NCBI GenBank assembly: GCA_019894765.1
Contig: JAGXNT010000037.1
Location: forward strand, 1 to 64,000
Source: Candidatus Heimdallarchaeota archaeon
GTDB taxonomy: Archaea > Asgardarchaeota > Heimdallarchaeia > JABLTI01
DNA length: 64,000 nucleotides
Direction: 5' to 3'
Shown one piece after another: positions 31,101-38,631 of the stretch. The position numbers were made by a program, and so were the translations under genes. Position 1 is the stretch's first letter. The number at the start of each line of letters is the position of its first letter. The notes below the pieces were generated by a model. It was given only the letters and a program-made list of their open reading frames with translations. It did no database searches and was not told where the DNA came from.

Positions 31101-32099
31101 AATCGAGATAATGTCAAAGATGCAGAAGCAATTGCAAGAAGTGCAATTGACCTAGTTGACAAGATGATTAAATCAGGAAAGAAAGATGTTATTTATGATT
31201 CTATTCCTTACATATTCGCTGCATCAAAAATCTATGACAGAACAGGCAATTTCATAGAAGAAACCAAAGTTTATGATACTCACATGTTTCAATACATTTC
31301 AGCAACAAACGATGCGAAAATCGTTGAGCTCTTCCTTGATATGTTAATTCGTTCAATTACTAAGAAATTACGAATTTGGGACTTTAATGCTATCCAACAA
31401 TTATTTGACAAAATAAAAGATCAAAAGATTTTGAAGAATAAAAGATATCAAGCCATAACAAGTTCTATTGATGAATTACTAAGAGGTCATATTACAGAAG
31501 CATTAGATTTGGCTCGCGAAGTAAATGTGTTATTTGAGCGATGTGTTCAGGAATACTTTGAAATTTACAAAGAACAAATCAAAGAAGACATCAGAGAAAC
31601 TGGAAAATTAAGTATTCATGATTACATGCGAGATCAACCCATTTCAGATCTAGTTAATGTATTAATTCAAGATCTCTATGGTAGAAAAGAAATCGAAGGC
31701 AAGTATTTCCCAATCGGTCTTTTTGTTTCAGGTAAGCAATTAGAAGGAACAATCAATACCTTAGATAAGGAGTTAGCAGACAAAGGAAAAGCAGTAATCA
31801 CAGAAGTTGCTCAGAACACAGCATTAACTTTAGATGAAGCCATGAGTGTTATCCTGATAGAATATCTTCCACAGAAATTCCAAGCAGCTCTTAATGAGGA
31901 TTATTCTATAATCTATTCCTATCTACAGCTTAGAAATGAAGTCAAAGATCTTGCGCTCGGATTCCAAGAAATTGGAAATATTGACATAAACAAAATTTCA
32001 CAACAACTAAAATTCCCACCTGAGACAATTCAAAGAGAAATTGAATATCTCATTCTCGAAGGGAAAATCAATCCTCGGTTAGTCGGTCGTACTACCTAA
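25173..32099 (+). CDS. Giant TPR-like alpha-solenoid with C-terminal PCI-like winged helix
   Basis: About 2308 residues. The open frame begins at GTG 25161, but ATG 25173 (MFENIEKARQLLK) fits the first helix better. Nearly the whole chain is helical-hairpin repeats of about 35-45 residues of TPR/SNAP type, for example YYEAAKDYYVEVG, YYQQAINYYLES and LLNKAVAFYLEL. No membrane segment or enzyme motif is seen. The last 50 residues (IDINKISQQLKFPPETIQRE, then EYLILEGKINPRLVG) have the helix-turn-helix plus wing pattern that ends PCI domains of proteasome lid, eIF3 and COP9 subunits. This suggests a scaffold that assembles a large complex. Possible Asgard relatives exist, but none can be named. 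Confidence 0.8.
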   Translation: MFENIEKARQLLKPGTFRAAIDEFFKLINELKSKGNDEEACRLLLEITSSIAETNDRRLIFLTTEGLLRELDKLKVKDADNFYGVIDAFLANVKELYRKNDEQFEKAAQLSEIQLRLYDKVKRDTTNITLAAANDYANLAAKALAKARLREEDEKQGQETIKKAIKLYEKAKHEEKAVDIYIKIFDKHMENRNEELAEKYLDQAVNFVLGLKADETKILAVTEQLMHSYVTFVEFKISEILSPEQKISKVENVQFENNIATRILGHAKDICVNRKAKPAILILAKELSLIGLALFEKGLSDVAIPYYEAAKDYYVEVGIASESLDFGSNVTSIGLQLYTDERYPIGRDYFRIAIELGRNVDREFEVDIYKKQAELLLKYNKFQLAYESLRMMIDPLKDLPESDMRSDAPSMIRQLAQERFSKNDFHYAELFYRLVTEFFIAFDQIDLAADTFDAAWQSMFEVRQLQTGIDLASKAANFYLKTGKEEEASEVYFKLAERLMQEGHLDIGLDRLKLAAETIPENLHEQKFKPLVEIATKYTDQCIKSGDIINARELWKAACEFNEILARSLIKRDINAVVETIEEHISNVRKFDTEELNEVTMESARGSGKVLAEAGENERAAKVLVGFATDFLRKNITEYADPLFEQGAEEFIKANQPEEAARVLSALSRYHSENGNDDKAIHYYLLASVDSDMKVETSIFHSVAEHCFETYSNQIEAGAIEIAEKGFETTIRIELAVSKEAAANRASSIAKLFVDKNEFVLSIKYYQQAINYYLESSPKSAIALGAEIIERGREIFQKKLFEESNNFIILGLEALNKADQKIQAAQTARIEGERFLDSSVPHLGIDLLNKAVAFYLELNDKSSAAELHVTLSKHFISANDLEHGLREMKVAGDILLTLKKPNELKKIINIITDISIEIAIGKITSTKEGEDDREKISQSFFAVGEDFSRQIGDLEFNSEVKYREWTTYSKEHLHNAAHESLKKTFEAYIDLKNNKRISELATEVTNFSTDLISKEDLVGATKYLNLSISILQKINKYEEAAAICIRTCEEFLKLENNEVAVSWGIRGAEILTEVQIVDEAIQFLEELVNVLMARNSIENAILCYGKIAKILELNGRMKEVEETALKVMAFGTANMKNNNPEAGLRLWEVALTIGAIVGEEFTGRLCIIEGQTFYEIKNYEKSIDLFKESFGHFNRTGKPNRLINLGNAIFDIAYDLQKNMDFDTSFRYLPIAFEALIAGNELMLATDKMFGNAKNFIEIGKDKEGYHIINTSIDTLFSKGDITSGVERCFVGAALLISYGKNVEGSRLIDKGMEKTIQITDEAATKHLATVCRNQGIILRDEGKLEASHIMFASGIGILRTINDLVGIGQISIDLGETLIKRNEMNAAVEAFRNGIQLLARGGLGKEASDITNNLITEGRKQIDNSNIIVGVPLVELSGELFISLGQPERIMVISEIFINLGGKMLNERNNDFAALYFSKAMELASQAGLNDYLPKVGNRCIDFGLKLVKEGDPLLGIQFMNAGADLISEFEKKPEKASRATSNYLEAISQVLSPAYEKIFENEEDRMVLIGQFVDSTSKFFSQIQAAKDLEQLTKLLLDYGKKLLRTKDPQMVRRIFEPALRAADSANNTKLQIEIGNAYLSHVSYLIEKKQYKYLETTVNQALNIYIEVNELKEIRKFMGIMTHTGRELSLDPTTHTYGIKILTMLSDLATSLTHQELYPVTIIPLIHLNQQALEQENYELLIFARQNIIRLLQSILNANYSLAILGNISLSNMIYEWFKSADEMIAKSILFDQSIKIIDQSLQLAVITQEVELGMAVIDKTYELIETVFKRKVKGIDVLYEILAIALVGLGQRSRVVELGTKCLEYGKEAAERKRLMESISLLKTAGRVFALLDDERLIADTAIASATIGDLRLRDKNFKEGLYYYSAALENYELSRDEKSIQLIAKTIQDLHRTAPREDGYLSFEIPGMVFANRDNVKDAEAIARSAIDLVDKMIKSGKKDVIYDSIPYIFAASKIYDRTGNFIEETKVYDTHMFQYISATNDAKIVELFLDMLIRSITKKLRIWDFNAIQQLFDKIKDQKILKNKRYQAITSSIDELLRGHITEALDLAREVNVLFERCVQEYFEIYKEQIKEDIRETGKLSIHDYMRDQPISDLVNVLIQDLYGRKEIEGKYFPIGLFVSGKQLEGTINTLDKELADKGKAVITEVAQNTALTLDEAMSVILIEYLPQKFQAALNEDYSIIYSYLQLRNEVKDLALGFQEIGNIDINKISQQLKFPPETIQREIEYLILEGKINPRLVGRTT

Positions 32100-32112
32100 G
32101 GTTGGGAATTTT

Positions 32113-33192
32113 CTATTCTTTTTTCGCCCCTTCAAAATCTATCTTACAAATAGTTGCTTTGCCACCAGCGTTATTTATAGCAGCAGCAACTTCTTCCTCT
32201 TTTCCTGGAGCTAATGCAATTATACAGCCACCTAAACCAGCTCCTGTGAGTTTTGCTCCGAGAGCCCCTGATTTTAGAGAAATGTCCACTAAGTTATCAA
32301 GTTCCGGTATTGAGACTCCTAAATAGTCTCTAAGCATTGTTTGTTGTTTCGTTAGTAATGTGCCCAGACATTTAATATCTTGATTTTCTGATTTTGATAG
32401 TTCTTTGCTTGATCTTTCTGTAATATTTCTGATAGTAATTACTCCAAGCAATCTTCTATATTCTTCTTCAGTAATAATATCCCGAAATTCGGTGAGAGTA
32501 TTTGAAGCCAAAGTCTTCAAATTGAAGTCACCTTGCTCTTTGATTTTCTCAAAACCATTTATTATTTGACTCTTCAAAAGTGTTAATGGTTCATTTGCTG
32601 ATCGTCTAACACAACTATCACCGATAACCAAACCATCTAATTTTGTTGTAAAACGTTGTATTTTGTGTGGTGGCCCATCACAATCCAAGGAAAATATCCC
32701 ACCTAAGGATGATGAATATTGATCCATTATCCCGCAATTAACTCCCAAGATTTTATTTTCTGCAATAAAGCATAGATTTGCAATTTCAGTTCTACTTAAT
32801 TCTAAATTTAGTTGATCATTCAGAGCCGTTAGCCAAGACACTAGAATCGCTGCTGAAGAAGAAAGACCTGAACCTATAGGTACTTGACTTGAGACAGTCA
32901 CATTGAATCCGGGAATTTTCTTTACTAGACCCTCCTTGTATAAAACCAAAATGATTGCTCGAAAATAATCAAATTCATTCTTTGCTAATGTAATACTATT
33001 ATTAACTTCAAAAACATCAGTTTTCTTCAAGTCTTGCGACTCGATATTTATTTCATTTAAGTTATTTCTTTCCACAGAAATAGTTGTACGCAAATCAATT
33101 GCAGCAGGTATAACCGTTAATTTAAGATAATCTTGATGTTCACCATAAAGACACACCCTTCCAGGAGCTGAATAAGATATTTTTTTAGTCAA
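32113..33192 (-). CDS. GHMP kinase of galactokinase type
   Basis: The 359 residues are slightly shorter than usual galactokinases. APGRVCLYGEHQDY (9-22) resembles the galactokinase signature GRVNLIGEHTDY. PIGSGLSSSAA (about 110-120) is the ATP phosphate loop. GIMDQYSSSLGG is the galactokinase-like base or sugar block. The C-terminal LTGAGLGGCIIAL is GHMP motif 3. It phosphorylates a sugar or polyol at C1 or similar. Galactose is the default, but L-arabinose, GalNAc or another sugar is possible. The four residues TVIP after the signature replace the usual GxVLP. It lies convergent with the giant solenoid gene. Confidence 0.86.
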   Translation of the reverse strand: MTKKISYSAPGRVCLYGEHQDYLKLTVIPAAIDLRTTISVERNNLNEINIESQDLKKTDVFEVNNSITLAKNEFDYFRAIILVLYKEGLVKKIPGFNVTVSSQVPIGSGLSSSAAILVSWLTALNDQLNLELSRTEIANLCFIAENKILGVNCGIMDQYSSSLGGIFSLDCDGPPHKIQRFTTKLDGLVIGDSCVRRSANEPLTLLKSQIINGFEKIKEQGDFNLKTLASNTLTEFRDIITEEEYRRLLGVITIRNITERSSKELSKSENQDIKCLGTLLTKQQTMLRDYLGVSIPELDNLVDISLKSGALGAKLTGAGLGGCIIALAPGKEEEVAAAINNAGGKATICKIDFEGAKKE

Positions 33193-33384
33193 TTTTTTAT
33201 CAACTCTGTTTATGGTTTCTGTTTATTCTAAATTCAGAAATTATCTACAGTATAAACATTTCACCTTTTGCTATAACGGAGAAACTTATTTAGCTAATAC
33301 TCTTTATGAAACTATACTTTAAAGAATTGTTGATTAATAAAAGCATATTTTTTATGTGATTATTGATCAGGAGAAGAGTTAGCA

Positions 33385-33804
33385 ATGATTGAAAATGCTA
33401 TAATTTTTTCAAAAGAAGCGAACGAAGCAATCATTACTTCTACTTTTGGTGAAGTTAATCCTGATTCGGAAGATTTCAGTAATTCGCTTACAAAAATACG
33501 GGAAATAGCGATTAAATTAGAAAAAGGTGTCTTCAACCTTGATCTAACTTCTGGCTTAACAGCAATTATCTTTGCTATTCAAGACATTTCTGTAGTTTTA
33601 GTTTTTAGTGAATCCTTAGATAAACGAGCAATTAAAGAATGGGAAGATGTTGCAAAAGAAATAGCCAATGGAATTAACAAAATTTATGACCCTATGAATG
33701 TAGACAAAGACTATTCTGAGTACAAGAAAACTTTGGATGAGATAGTTGATTGGTATCTTAAGGAAGAATCACCTATTGATAAAATGAAGGACGCTCTTTG
33801 GTGA
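33385..33804 (+). CDS. Small alpha/beta protein, possibly longin/roadblock-like
   Basis: A 139-residue soluble protein. Strands ENAIIFSKEANEAIITST and TAIIFAIQDISVVLVFSES bracket a helix. A long C-terminal helix (RAIKEWEDVAKEIANGINKI) follows. Small proteins of this build act as GTPase partners in Asgard archaea, but similarity here is only by pattern. It is followed within a few bases by the two 7TM genes and may share their operon. Confidence 0.5.
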   Translation: MIENAIIFSKEANEAIITSTFGEVNPDSEDFSNSLTKIREIAIKLEKGVFNLDLTSGLTAIIFAIQDISVVLVFSESLDKRAIKEWEDVAKEIANGINKIYDPMNVDKDYSEYKKTLDEIVDWYLKEESPIDKMKDALW

Positions 33805-33823
33805 TTTGGAGGAACTGATTCAA

Positions 33824-34603
33824 ATGGCAGATTTACCTAGTGATGTAAGTTTAGGAGCTTTAATAACAGTTGGTTTAGTTGCTCTAGCAGTCACAATTGT
33901 TGTAATTTTCTTGTATATCAGATATTTCGAACGAAGAAGACTTGCTGCAATTACACTTGCTGTGACATTCACTTTCTGGGATTTAGGGGCAATTTCAGTT
34001 TTTGTTGGATCCCTAATTCATTATTTGAAACAACCAATATTAGAAGGAAGTCTCCAATATGTGAGGTATGGTTTCAATATTGGATACGCTTTATCAGCAA
34101 TAAGTAATATTTTCCTAGTTATCTTTGTTTCCCAGATTTTCGCACAATCATCAGTTTTTCGAAAAACATACAAATTTATTCCATTAATTAATGCAATCTT
34201 TAACGGAGTAACTGTTGGTCTTATTATCGATACTATTATAGCTGATCCAAAAAATCCGGCTTATCCTCTTACACAAACAATTTACCACTTAGTTATGACA
34301 TTTATTGCATTTCTATTGCTATTATTCTTTAGTATTGGAGCAAGAGGAAGAGTACAATTGCGTTGGGAGAAAGCAGGATTTAGTTTTATCATTGGTTCAG
34401 CGTTAGCTGGAATAATGATTTACTTAATGCTTGCATTAGATCGTGTTGTAACACTCTTAGTGCCAGGTTTCGAAGATGGATATACACCATTTCTTTATAT
34501 TGGATGGACATTCGCCATTTTGATGTGTACTCTGGCATATGCTGGTTATGTAATGCCAACGTTTCTACGCAGATTGTTTAAGGAGGAAAAAAACCTTGGA
34601 TAA
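33824..34603 (+). CDS. Seven-helix membrane protein, first of a tandem pair
   Basis: The open frame can begin at TTG 33806. However, GGAGGAA (33808-33814) lies at proper distance before ATG 33824 (MADLPSDVSLGAL), so that start is preferred, giving 259 residues. Seven hydrophobic helices are spread through the chain, with basic loops YIRYFERRR after helix 1 and LRWEKAGF before helix 6. It is clearly related to the next gene: shared TFWD after the basic loop, ALSAISNIFL, LRWEKAGF. It resembles sensor-type 7TM modules without a signalling domain. Function unknown. Confidence 0.7.
   Translation: MADLPSDVSLGALITVGLVALAVTIVVIFLYIRYFERRRLAAITLAVTFTFWDLGAISVFVGSLIHYLKQPILEGSLQYVRYGFNIGYALSAISNIFLVIFVSQIFAQSSVFRKTYKFIPLINAIFNGVTVGLIIDTIIADPKNPAYPLTQTIYHLVMTFIAFLLLLFFSIGARGRVQLRWEKAGFSFIIGSALAGIMIYLMLALDRVVTLLVPGFEDGYTPFLYIGWTFAILMCTLAYAGYVMPTFLRRLFKEEKNLG
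34580..34586 (+). promoter_or_regulatory. Strong ribosome binding site for the second 7TM gene
   Basis: AAGGAGGA lies within the end of the first 7TM gene, about 8 bases before TTG 34596. It supports TTG as the start and translational coupling by an 8-base overlap. Confidence 0.6.
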
Positions 34604-35375
34604 ATTACTTGTAGCGGTAGTTATAGAAGGGATTGTTCTCGCTTTCGTTATGTTCGTTGTAACAATGCTTTATATTCGGTACTTCAAAAGAAGAAGAAGA
34701 ACAGCACTTGCTTTAGCTGTAGCATTTACATTTTGGGATATTGCTATCATCTTTTTGTTTGTCTTTAGATTGTTAGAGTATCTTGTAGTGAATGGATTAA
34801 TATTAAATCCAAACAATAGGGAATACGGTGATATTGGTGTAATGCTAGGGTATAGTTTTTCAGCTCTAAGCAATATCTTCATTCTGATCTTTGTGTCATT
34901 GATTTTCTCTCAAGCTGCAATATTCAGACGAACTGGAATGTTGATACCGATATTTTTTGCGGCATTAAATGGAATTACAATTGGAATACTATTAGGAGGA
35001 GGAATTAGATTATGGCCTGCTCCACAATACACAATGCTACCAACATTGTATCATTTAACTTTAACATTCATATCCTTCATAGCATTGATCGCATTTACAA
35101 GACAGCCGCTTCGACATGCTATTTTACGATGGGAAAAAGCTGGATTCAGATTTATAATTTTGTCAGGAGTATTTGGAATCCTCATCTATCTTTCATTTGC
35201 ATTGGACTTCTTATTTGGGGACAATGCATTAGGAATAATTTCAGGTGGTTATACTCCATTCTTCTTCCTAGCATATGTTTTTGCCATATTCATGTGTGGC
35301 CTAGCATACATTGGTTTTACAATGCCAGATTTCGTTCGAAATCGATTCAAAGAAACAAAATTAGATGACAATTGA
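34596..35375 (+). CDS. Seven-helix membrane protein, second of the pair
   Basis: The 259-residue paralogue of the preceding gene overlaps it by 8 bases. Conserved marks are YIRYFKRRRR after helix 1, FTFWDIAIIF, ALSNIFILIFVS and LRWEKAGFRFIIL. Helix number and spacing are the same, suggesting a heterodimer or a recent duplication. No catalytic motif. A perfect terminator hairpin starts right after the stop. Confidence 0.7.
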   Translation: MDKLLVAVVIEGIVLAFVMFVVTMLYIRYFKRRRRTALALAVAFTFWDIAIIFLFVFRLLEYLVVNGLILNPNNREYGDIGVMLGYSFSALSNIFILIFVSLIFSQAAIFRRTGMLIPIFFAALNGITIGILLGGGIRLWPAPQYTMLPTLYHLTLTFISFIALIAFTRQPLRHAILRWEKAGFRFIILSGVFGILIYLSFALDFLFGDNALGIISGGYTPFFFLAYVFAIFMCGLAYIGFTMPDFVRNRFKETKLDDN

Positions 35376-35410
35376 TTTCTGGAAGTAATCCAGAAATTCT
35401 TTTTTATTTA
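35376..35410 (+). terminator. Terminator after the 7TM pair
   Basis: TTTCTGGA and TCCAGAAA form an 8-bp stem with a 5-base loop, followed by TTCTTTTTTATTT. Confidence 0.8.
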
Positions 35411-35992
35411 TCAAATCTTTTTCTCCAATACTTCCCTTACAACAACTTTTGGAATTTTCATTTTTTTTAACTCTTGAATAATTGCTTTTTTATCTTTATT
35501 TTTTTCCAACTGCTGTTTAAAGTATAATCTTGTAAATTCCATATACTCCCATGGATAAACAATCCATTTTGATGTTTCACTAATAAAAAAGTCTGGTTTG
35601 AATATTGAATGAGGTTTATAGTGTAGTGCAGCAGTTTTGAGTGTTTGTAAATTCTTTGATCTTAGATATTTTACTGCGAATTCGAAACTTTTACCTGTAT
35701 CTGAGACATCATCAATCAATAATACTTTTTGATTAGCTAACTCTAAGGTAATTTCTTGAGTTAGAATTGGTTCTTTATTGGTTTCATTGATTCCTTTGTA
35801 AAATCCAACGCCGATAATAGCTACATTGTAATTATCCATTATATCACTTAGAATACGCGTAACTACTAATCCTCCTCGAGCAATTCCGATTAGTATATCA
35901 GGTTTCAAATTTGATTTTTCTATTTTCTTCACAAGCTCATTTGTTAATTGCCATATGTCATCATAGGTCAAAACAAGAATGTCTGTGTCCAA
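35411..35992 (-). CDS. Purine phosphoribosyltransferase family protein
   Basis: A 193-residue type I PRTase. The PRPP loop is VLLIDDVSDTGKS (about 111-123), and IGIARGGLVVTR (about 37-48) is the pyrophosphate loop of Xpt/HPRT-like archaeal enzymes. WIVYPWEYMEF near 157 is the hood region typical of archaeal xanthine or hypoxanthine PRTases. It probably salvages a purine base with PRPP; the base is not certain. The C-terminal basic tail is longer than in the shortest homologues. Confidence 0.85.
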   Translation of the reverse strand: MDTDILVLTYDDIWQLTNELVKKIEKSNLKPDILIGIARGGLVVTRILSDIMDNYNVAIIGVGFYKGINETNKEPILTQEITLELANQKVLLIDDVSDTGKSFEFAVKYLRSKNLQTLKTAALHYKPHSIFKPDFFISETSKWIVYPWEYMEFTRLYFKQQLEKNKDKKAIIQELKKMKIPKVVVREVLEKKI

Positions 35993-36141
35993 AGTTTTCG
36001 CACCAAGATACTTTTTGAGGTATTGATTATTAATTTTCTTTTAAATCCCTACACGTTTTGTTAAGTTTTTGTCTTTTCATATAAATCTTTGATAATTATT
36101 ATAAGGTATTGTAGAGGAAATTTCTTTGAGGTTAATCCTGC

Positions 36142-36750
36142 ATGCAAGAAATTGAACAACATTCGATTATAATTTCTCAAGCATCATTAAAGAAATCTCT
36201 ACTTAAAGATGAGATTGATAACTTAGTCGCAGAACTTGGTAACGAAGAAAAGAAGCTAACCTCTAAGCATTCTTTACTTATTTTTGATGCAGAAGCTGTT
36301 GCAGGTATAACACATTTGAAAGCATGTATTCGATTCGCAATAAAGGCTTTCAAACAAAATGCAAACATTGCTAGAAAACTAAATGCTGAAATTCTGCTTT
36401 ATCTATCTGGTAATCGTCAAATTAGTAAGGCTTTTCCAAAGGTAGGAATTACACCATCAACAATGAATGTACTTATGCTACAGATAGTAGATTCTTCAGT
36501 TACTTTGAAAGCGTTAAAGCAATTTGATTTCAAGTCTTTTTTTGAAAGAATTAGTGTAGAAATTCAAGATATTAAGATGAATATTGATACAATAGAAATT
36601 AACAATGTTGAAAAAGTTCTGAAAAATCTTGAAATATCAGGTAACGTGATCCAAATGTATTTACAAACGAAAAGCATTTCTTCTGCAGACTTTAGTATAA
36701 TTGAAAAATTAGCGATCGAAAAATCTGCTTTGTTAAATTTAGAAAAATAA
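36142..36750 (+). CDS. KEOPS complex subunit Cgi121 (TPRKB homologue)
   Basis: The 202-residue protein carries the diagnostic Cgi121 block ITHLKACIRFAIKAFKQNAN followed by IARKLNAEILLYLSGNRQIS (about 54-95), and GITPSTMNVLML. In KEOPS, Cgi121 binds the tRNA 3' CCA end and helps Bud32/Kae1 make t6A37. The C-terminal 60 residues beyond the fold are an extra helical extension. Other KEOPS subunits are not in the window. It is convergent with the THUMP gene, 8 nt apart. Confidence 0.86.
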   Translation: MQEIEQHSIIISQASLKKSLLKDEIDNLVAELGNEEKKLTSKHSLLIFDAEAVAGITHLKACIRFAIKAFKQNANIARKLNAEILLYLSGNRQISKAFPKVGITPSTMNVLMLQIVDSSVTLKALKQFDFKSFFERISVEIQDIKMNIDTIEINNVEKVLKNLEISGNVIQMYLQTKSISSADFSIIEKLAIEKSALLNLEK

Positions 36751-36757
36751 ACACTTT

Positions 36758-37330
36758 TTATTTGATTACTATTATTGGATCATGTTTGAAAGCTCCAACC
36801 CCAAGCCATTCTCCAAAAATTTCAACTACAATATCCCAGTCAGGATTACTTAAATCAACCTTACCTTTTGGAGCTAATGGATGAGAAGCTATTAAATTAA
36901 TAACATCTGTTCTTTTCAACTTGGTATGTCTTCTTCTCAGAGTTATTCGCCACTTCACATTACTTGGAATCTTTTGCAAGTGAATTGCTATGATTTCTGT
37001 TAAACCGTTGAAATCGCTTTTGATTAATTGTTCCATTGGAGTGATTTTCTTACAAATAATAAATGGAAATTTTTTTTCAGCAATTACTTCACGAATTTTC
37101 TCAAATGTTTTCGTCAGATCATCTTCAATTGCAATGAGGAAAAGACCTTTTACTGGCAAGCTAAAAGCTTCTAATGGAGTTACTTTACAATATTTTACAA
37201 GAACATGCCATAATTCACTCATGCCATCTCGTTCTTTGACAGCTTCACAGCTAACTAAGATAAATTTTGCTTTTCGTTCAATTGCTTTAGAGATTTCCAT
37301 TATATTACCTACAAATCCTTTTTCACACAA
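36758..37330 (-). CDS. THUMP-domain protein (TAN1-like)
   Basis: A 190-residue protein. The C-terminal half has the THUMP pattern WRITLRRRHTKL, then VINLIASH, then GKVDLSNPDWDIVVEIFGEW and LGVGAF. In eukaryotes TAN1 pairs with an acetyltransferase for ac4C12 in tRNA; archaeal single-THUMP proteins are related. The start may be ATG 37330 or ATG 37297 (MEISKAIE). The neighbour Cgi121 is also a tRNA modification factor, which supports the call. Confidence 0.78.
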   Translation of the reverse strand: MCEKGFVGNIMEISKAIERKAKFILVSCEAVKERDGMSELWHVLVKYCKVTPLEAFSLPVKGLFLIAIEDDLTKTFEKIREVIAEKKFPFIICKKITPMEQLIKSDFNGLTEIIAIHLQKIPSNVKWRITLRRRHTKLKRTDVINLIASHPLAPKGKVDLSNPDWDIVVEIFGEWLGVGAFKHDPIIVIK

Positions 37331-37417
37331 AAAGCTTTCTTGAAACCTTAGGAAAAGTATTTTATTTTAGTAAAATAATTGCAACCATTATAAAGTAAGT
37401 GTGGGGTTAAATTTACA

Positions 37418-38617
37418 TTGTCAGAAAGCCAAAATAATAAACTAGAGAAGAAAGAATCTCGAAAGTCAGATATAAAAGATTTCATCGAAATCGTTCTTTT
37501 TCTAGGTTTAGCTGTTTTACTTGTTTTTAGCTTTAATTGGATTCTCGGAGCAATTTTACATACTGATTCACCCTTAGTTGTAGTAACTAGTGAATCTATG
37601 GAACCTAGTTATTGGGGTTCGAATAGACCTGATTTTGGCACTGAAAATGATATCAGAAAGGATATGCTCATTGTTCGAGGTGTTGATCCATCCACAATTA
37701 AGGTGGGAGATACTATTGTTTTCTATCGAGTACTAGTTGCAAATACTTCACAACTGGATTATGAAAGAGAACCTATCGTTCACCGAGTCAATAGAGTTTA
37801 CTTGGATAACGTTACTGGAGATTATTGGTTTACAACGAAAGGAGATAATCCTGCTACAAATGATGATTTTGTGGAAATCATTGATATTGGTGAGTTACAA
37901 ATTCATGAATTCAGATTGATTGGTAAAATTGTTGGTAGAGTCCCTTACTTAGGTGGAATTATTAGTTATTTCAAAGGAACTCCTGGCAGATATGTTTTAA
38001 TTGGAATAGTCGTAGTGGTTTTAGTCGCGACATTTGTTTTCAGCTCCTTTGGTGACAAAGACGAAGACGTCTTTGAAGAAGAAGAAGAGAAAGTAAAGAA
38101 AGCAGAGGAAGTTGAGAAGAAGAGTTTTCTGGATAATCTGAAAACGTTCTATAAGAAAACCATGAAGTACAAGCATATTGTCTTCCCATCATTTGTCTTA
38201 ATTATTATCATCTTCATCCCAGTAATCGATACTTTAGCAGCAGATTGGGGGTCACACTTCGGAGTAACAGAAGTTGTTTATGATGGGGCTGAACAGAAGA
38301 CCCTTTTCGATGGTGCCCGATATTTCGCTTATGCTGATGTAACCATTAATTGTCCAGGTCATTGGCATCAAAAATTCAATTCTTTCACCTTGCAAATTAT
38401 TAATCAAACCTCAGGTGAAATTCTTGGAGAAGGTAATTGGACTGTAGTCTATAATTTCGAGGGTACGAAGACTTTTAGTTCTGGTTGTTGGTTGGATATG
38501 TCTACGGTGACGATAGGAGCGAATTATAACCTAACTGTGACAGCTCATTTACAGAGCAAATTCGGTCGTACTTGGACTGATATTAGAACCATCGATTTCG
38601 CATTAATTTTGAGATAG
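37418..38617 (+). CDS. Signal peptidase I, archaeal/ER (Sec11) type, with C-terminal extracellular domain
   Basis: A 399-residue protein with a TTG start. After a membrane helix (about 23-47), VVVTSESMEPS holds the nucleophile Ser60. VHRVNRV holds His122 in place of the bacterial Lys, and GDNPATNDD (142-150) supplies the acidic residue, as in Sec11-type enzymes. It cleaves signal peptides on the outer face. A second helix lies at about 190-207. Then come an acidic/Lys coil and a third helix (about 254-275). Finally a beta-rich domain (about 280-399) with two Cys (CPGH, SGCW) probably lies outside. Such a long tail is unusual for this family. Confidence 0.9.
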   Translation: MSESQNNKLEKKESRKSDIKDFIEIVLFLGLAVLLVFSFNWILGAILHTDSPLVVVTSESMEPSYWGSNRPDFGTENDIRKDMLIVRGVDPSTIKVGDTIVFYRVLVANTSQLDYEREPIVHRVNRVYLDNVTGDYWFTTKGDNPATNDDFVEIIDIGELQIHEFRLIGKIVGRVPYLGGIISYFKGTPGRYVLIGIVVVVLVATFVFSSFGDKDEDVFEEEEEKVKKAEEVEKKSFLDNLKTFYKKTMKYKHIVFPSFVLIIIIFIPVIDTLAADWGSHFGVTEVVYDGAEQKTLFDGARYFAYADVTINCPGHWHQKFNSFTLQIINQTSGEILGEGNWTVVYNFEGTKTFSSGCWLDMSTVTIGANYNLTVTAHLQSKFGRTWTDIRTIDFALILR

Positions 38618-38631
38618 ATTAGGTTTGTTGT

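Noticed and set aside
32113..33192. Mevalonate kinase
   Set aside because: The GEHQDY signature and GIMDQYSSSLGG match galactokinase-type enzymes better than mevalonate kinase.
33806..33823. TTG start of the first 7TM gene
   Set aside because: The GGAGG ribosome site lies just inside this start, so ATG 33824 is favoured.
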